This document shows positions 13,287 through 13,993 of a DNA stretch of 13,993 nucleotides, piece by piece. The stretch covers positions 1 through 13,993 of the forward strand of contig JAFZRK010000012.1 of the NCBI GenBank assembly GCA_017619905.1, read 5' to 3'. The position numbers were made by a program, and so were the translations under genes. Positions within the stretch are counted from its first letter, which is position 1. Each line of letters opens with the position of its first letter. The notes below the pieces were generated by a model. It saw only the letters and a list, made by a program, of their open reading frames with translations. It had not been told where the DNA came from and did no database searches. Origin of the DNA: Bacillota bacterium. GTDB taxonomy: Bacteria; Bacillota; Clostridia; Peptostreptococcales; Anaerovoracaceae.

Positions 13287-13993
13287 CTAAACAAAGATAT
13301 AATTGACGCCCCAGGCGGGAACGGCGGGGTCTTTCCGCAGGAAGACACAGTAGTCCGGACGTATTGAGAGCACTGTCTCCGGTATGCCGAACAGGTCCTC
13401 CGTGCGGTGATAGGCCGCGATCAGCATGCGCGGGCGGAACTCTTCTACAGTGCGGGCAGCGCCGAGCAGCGCCCTGCGCTCCGCGCCTTCTATGTCCATC
13501 TTAATGAAGTCCGCGCGCCGTCCGCCCAGCACACTGTCCAGACTGCGCAGTTCTGTCCTGACCGTCCCGGATCCCGGCGCGTCCTGCATTGCCGGGTGTC
13601 CTTCGTGCGTGCCTCTTCCGCGCCCTTTCTCGAAGAGCGCAGCGCCGTCCGCGTCCCATGCCGCAGCGTTCAGAAGCTCAGTATTTTCAAGGCCTTTCAG
13701 GTTTTCCGAGAGCTTGCGAAAGTTGCGCGGCTCGGGCTCCAGAGCGACTATCGCATCGCCCATGCAGGGCCTTATCTTCCTGTAGAGTTCCACGGTGTCT
13801 CCGGTGTAGGCGCCAAGGTCTGCGAAGAGTGCCGGTCCCGCTTCTTCGCCCAGAAACAGCCGCCAGTTGTCCTCCTCCGGCGTGCTGCATTCCAGCAGCG
13901 AATCTATCCTTCCGCTCAGCTTGTACTCTATCACCTTGTCGAAGACCAGTCGGCTCTGCGCGTCCGCAAGCTTTGCGCGTACAGCGTCCAGAC
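13287..13993 (-). CDS. FkbM-family SAM-dependent methyltransferase, C-terminal part (cut by window edge)
   Basis: The last 234 residues are visible; the reading frame is open to the window edge, so the true start lies outside. A GTG at 13934 could serve as a start but would cut a conserved-looking stretch (LADAQSRLVFDKVIEYKL). The Rossmann SAM-binding motif is FADLGAYTGDTVELY (visible residues 56-70). It is followed by the acidic ribose-binding position in ALEPEPRNFRKLSENL (83-98) and the FkbM-typical DFIKMDIEGAERRALLGA (161-178). Proteins of this family O-methylate sugars or other small molecules and often occur in polysaccharide or glycan gene clusters. The substrate here cannot be told. 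It ends about 100 nt before a terminator and so is probably the last gene of an upstream unit. Confidence 0.88.
   Translation of the reverse strand, partial: LDAVRAKLADAQSRLVFDKVIEYKLSGRIDSLLECSTPEEDNWRLFLGEEAGPALFADLGAYTGDTVELYRKIRPCMGDAIVALEPEPRNFRKLSENLKGLENTELLNAAAWDADGAALFEKGRGRGTHEGHPAMQDAPGSGTVRTELRSLDSVLGGRRADFIKMDIEGAERRALLGAARTVEEFRPRMLIAAYHRTEDLFGIPETVLSIRPDYCVFLRKDPAVPAWGVNYIFV

Overview
The window looks like ordinary chromosomal DNA from a moderately GC-rich Gram-positive anaerobe, most likely class Clostridia (Bacillota). I base this on the Bacillus-type PurR (absent from Proteobacteria, where PurR is a LacI-family protein), the purR-prs-pth order typical of Bacillota, the DUF975 membrane protein, and a GltX with a 30 to 35 residue N-terminal extension like those I recall from Clostridia. 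I cannot name the genus. There are no phage genes, insertion sequences, CRISPR arrays, tRNAs or rRNAs.

Every gene is on the minus strand, so transcription runs from high to low coordinates. Going downstream: (1) 13993-13287 is the C-terminal part of an FkbM-family methyltransferase, cut by the window edge, followed by a spacer of about 100 bp and a hairpin-plus-U-tract terminator. (2) 13129-11756 is a single MATE efflux transporter with its own promoter and no visible terminator after it. (3) 11698-4718 is a tight operon gltX-thrC-murC-purR-prs-pth with a good sigma-A promoter and a clear intrinsic terminator (GAAA loop) after pth. (4) 4556-1 is a second operon, murI - acidic hypothetical protein - DUF975 membrane protein - murE - valS (valS cut by the window edge), with its own sigma-A promoter.

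The two operons mix cell-wall precursor synthesis (MurC adds L-Ala, MurI makes D-Glu, MurE adds the third residue), aminoacyl-tRNA supply and rescue (GltX, ValS, Pth), threonine synthesis (ThrC) and the PRPP/purine axis (Prs makes PRPP, the ligand that Bacillus PurR senses). Glutamate links several of them: it is charged by GltX and racemised by MurI for peptidoglycan.

The points most worth a second look are the MurE specificity motif, which reads EDPAN instead of the meso-DAP signature DNPR and so predicts an L-Lys-type (or similar) peptidoglycan; the shortened purR-prs-pth block, which lacks the spoVG and glmU genes normally between purR and prs; GC-rich hairpins just after the stop codons of murI, murE and prs inside the operons; a PurBox-like site upstream of the MATE gene; and two uncharacterised proteins, one strongly acidic and one membrane-bound, between murI and murE. 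I found no clearly new multi-gene system; this is mainly a housekeeping region.
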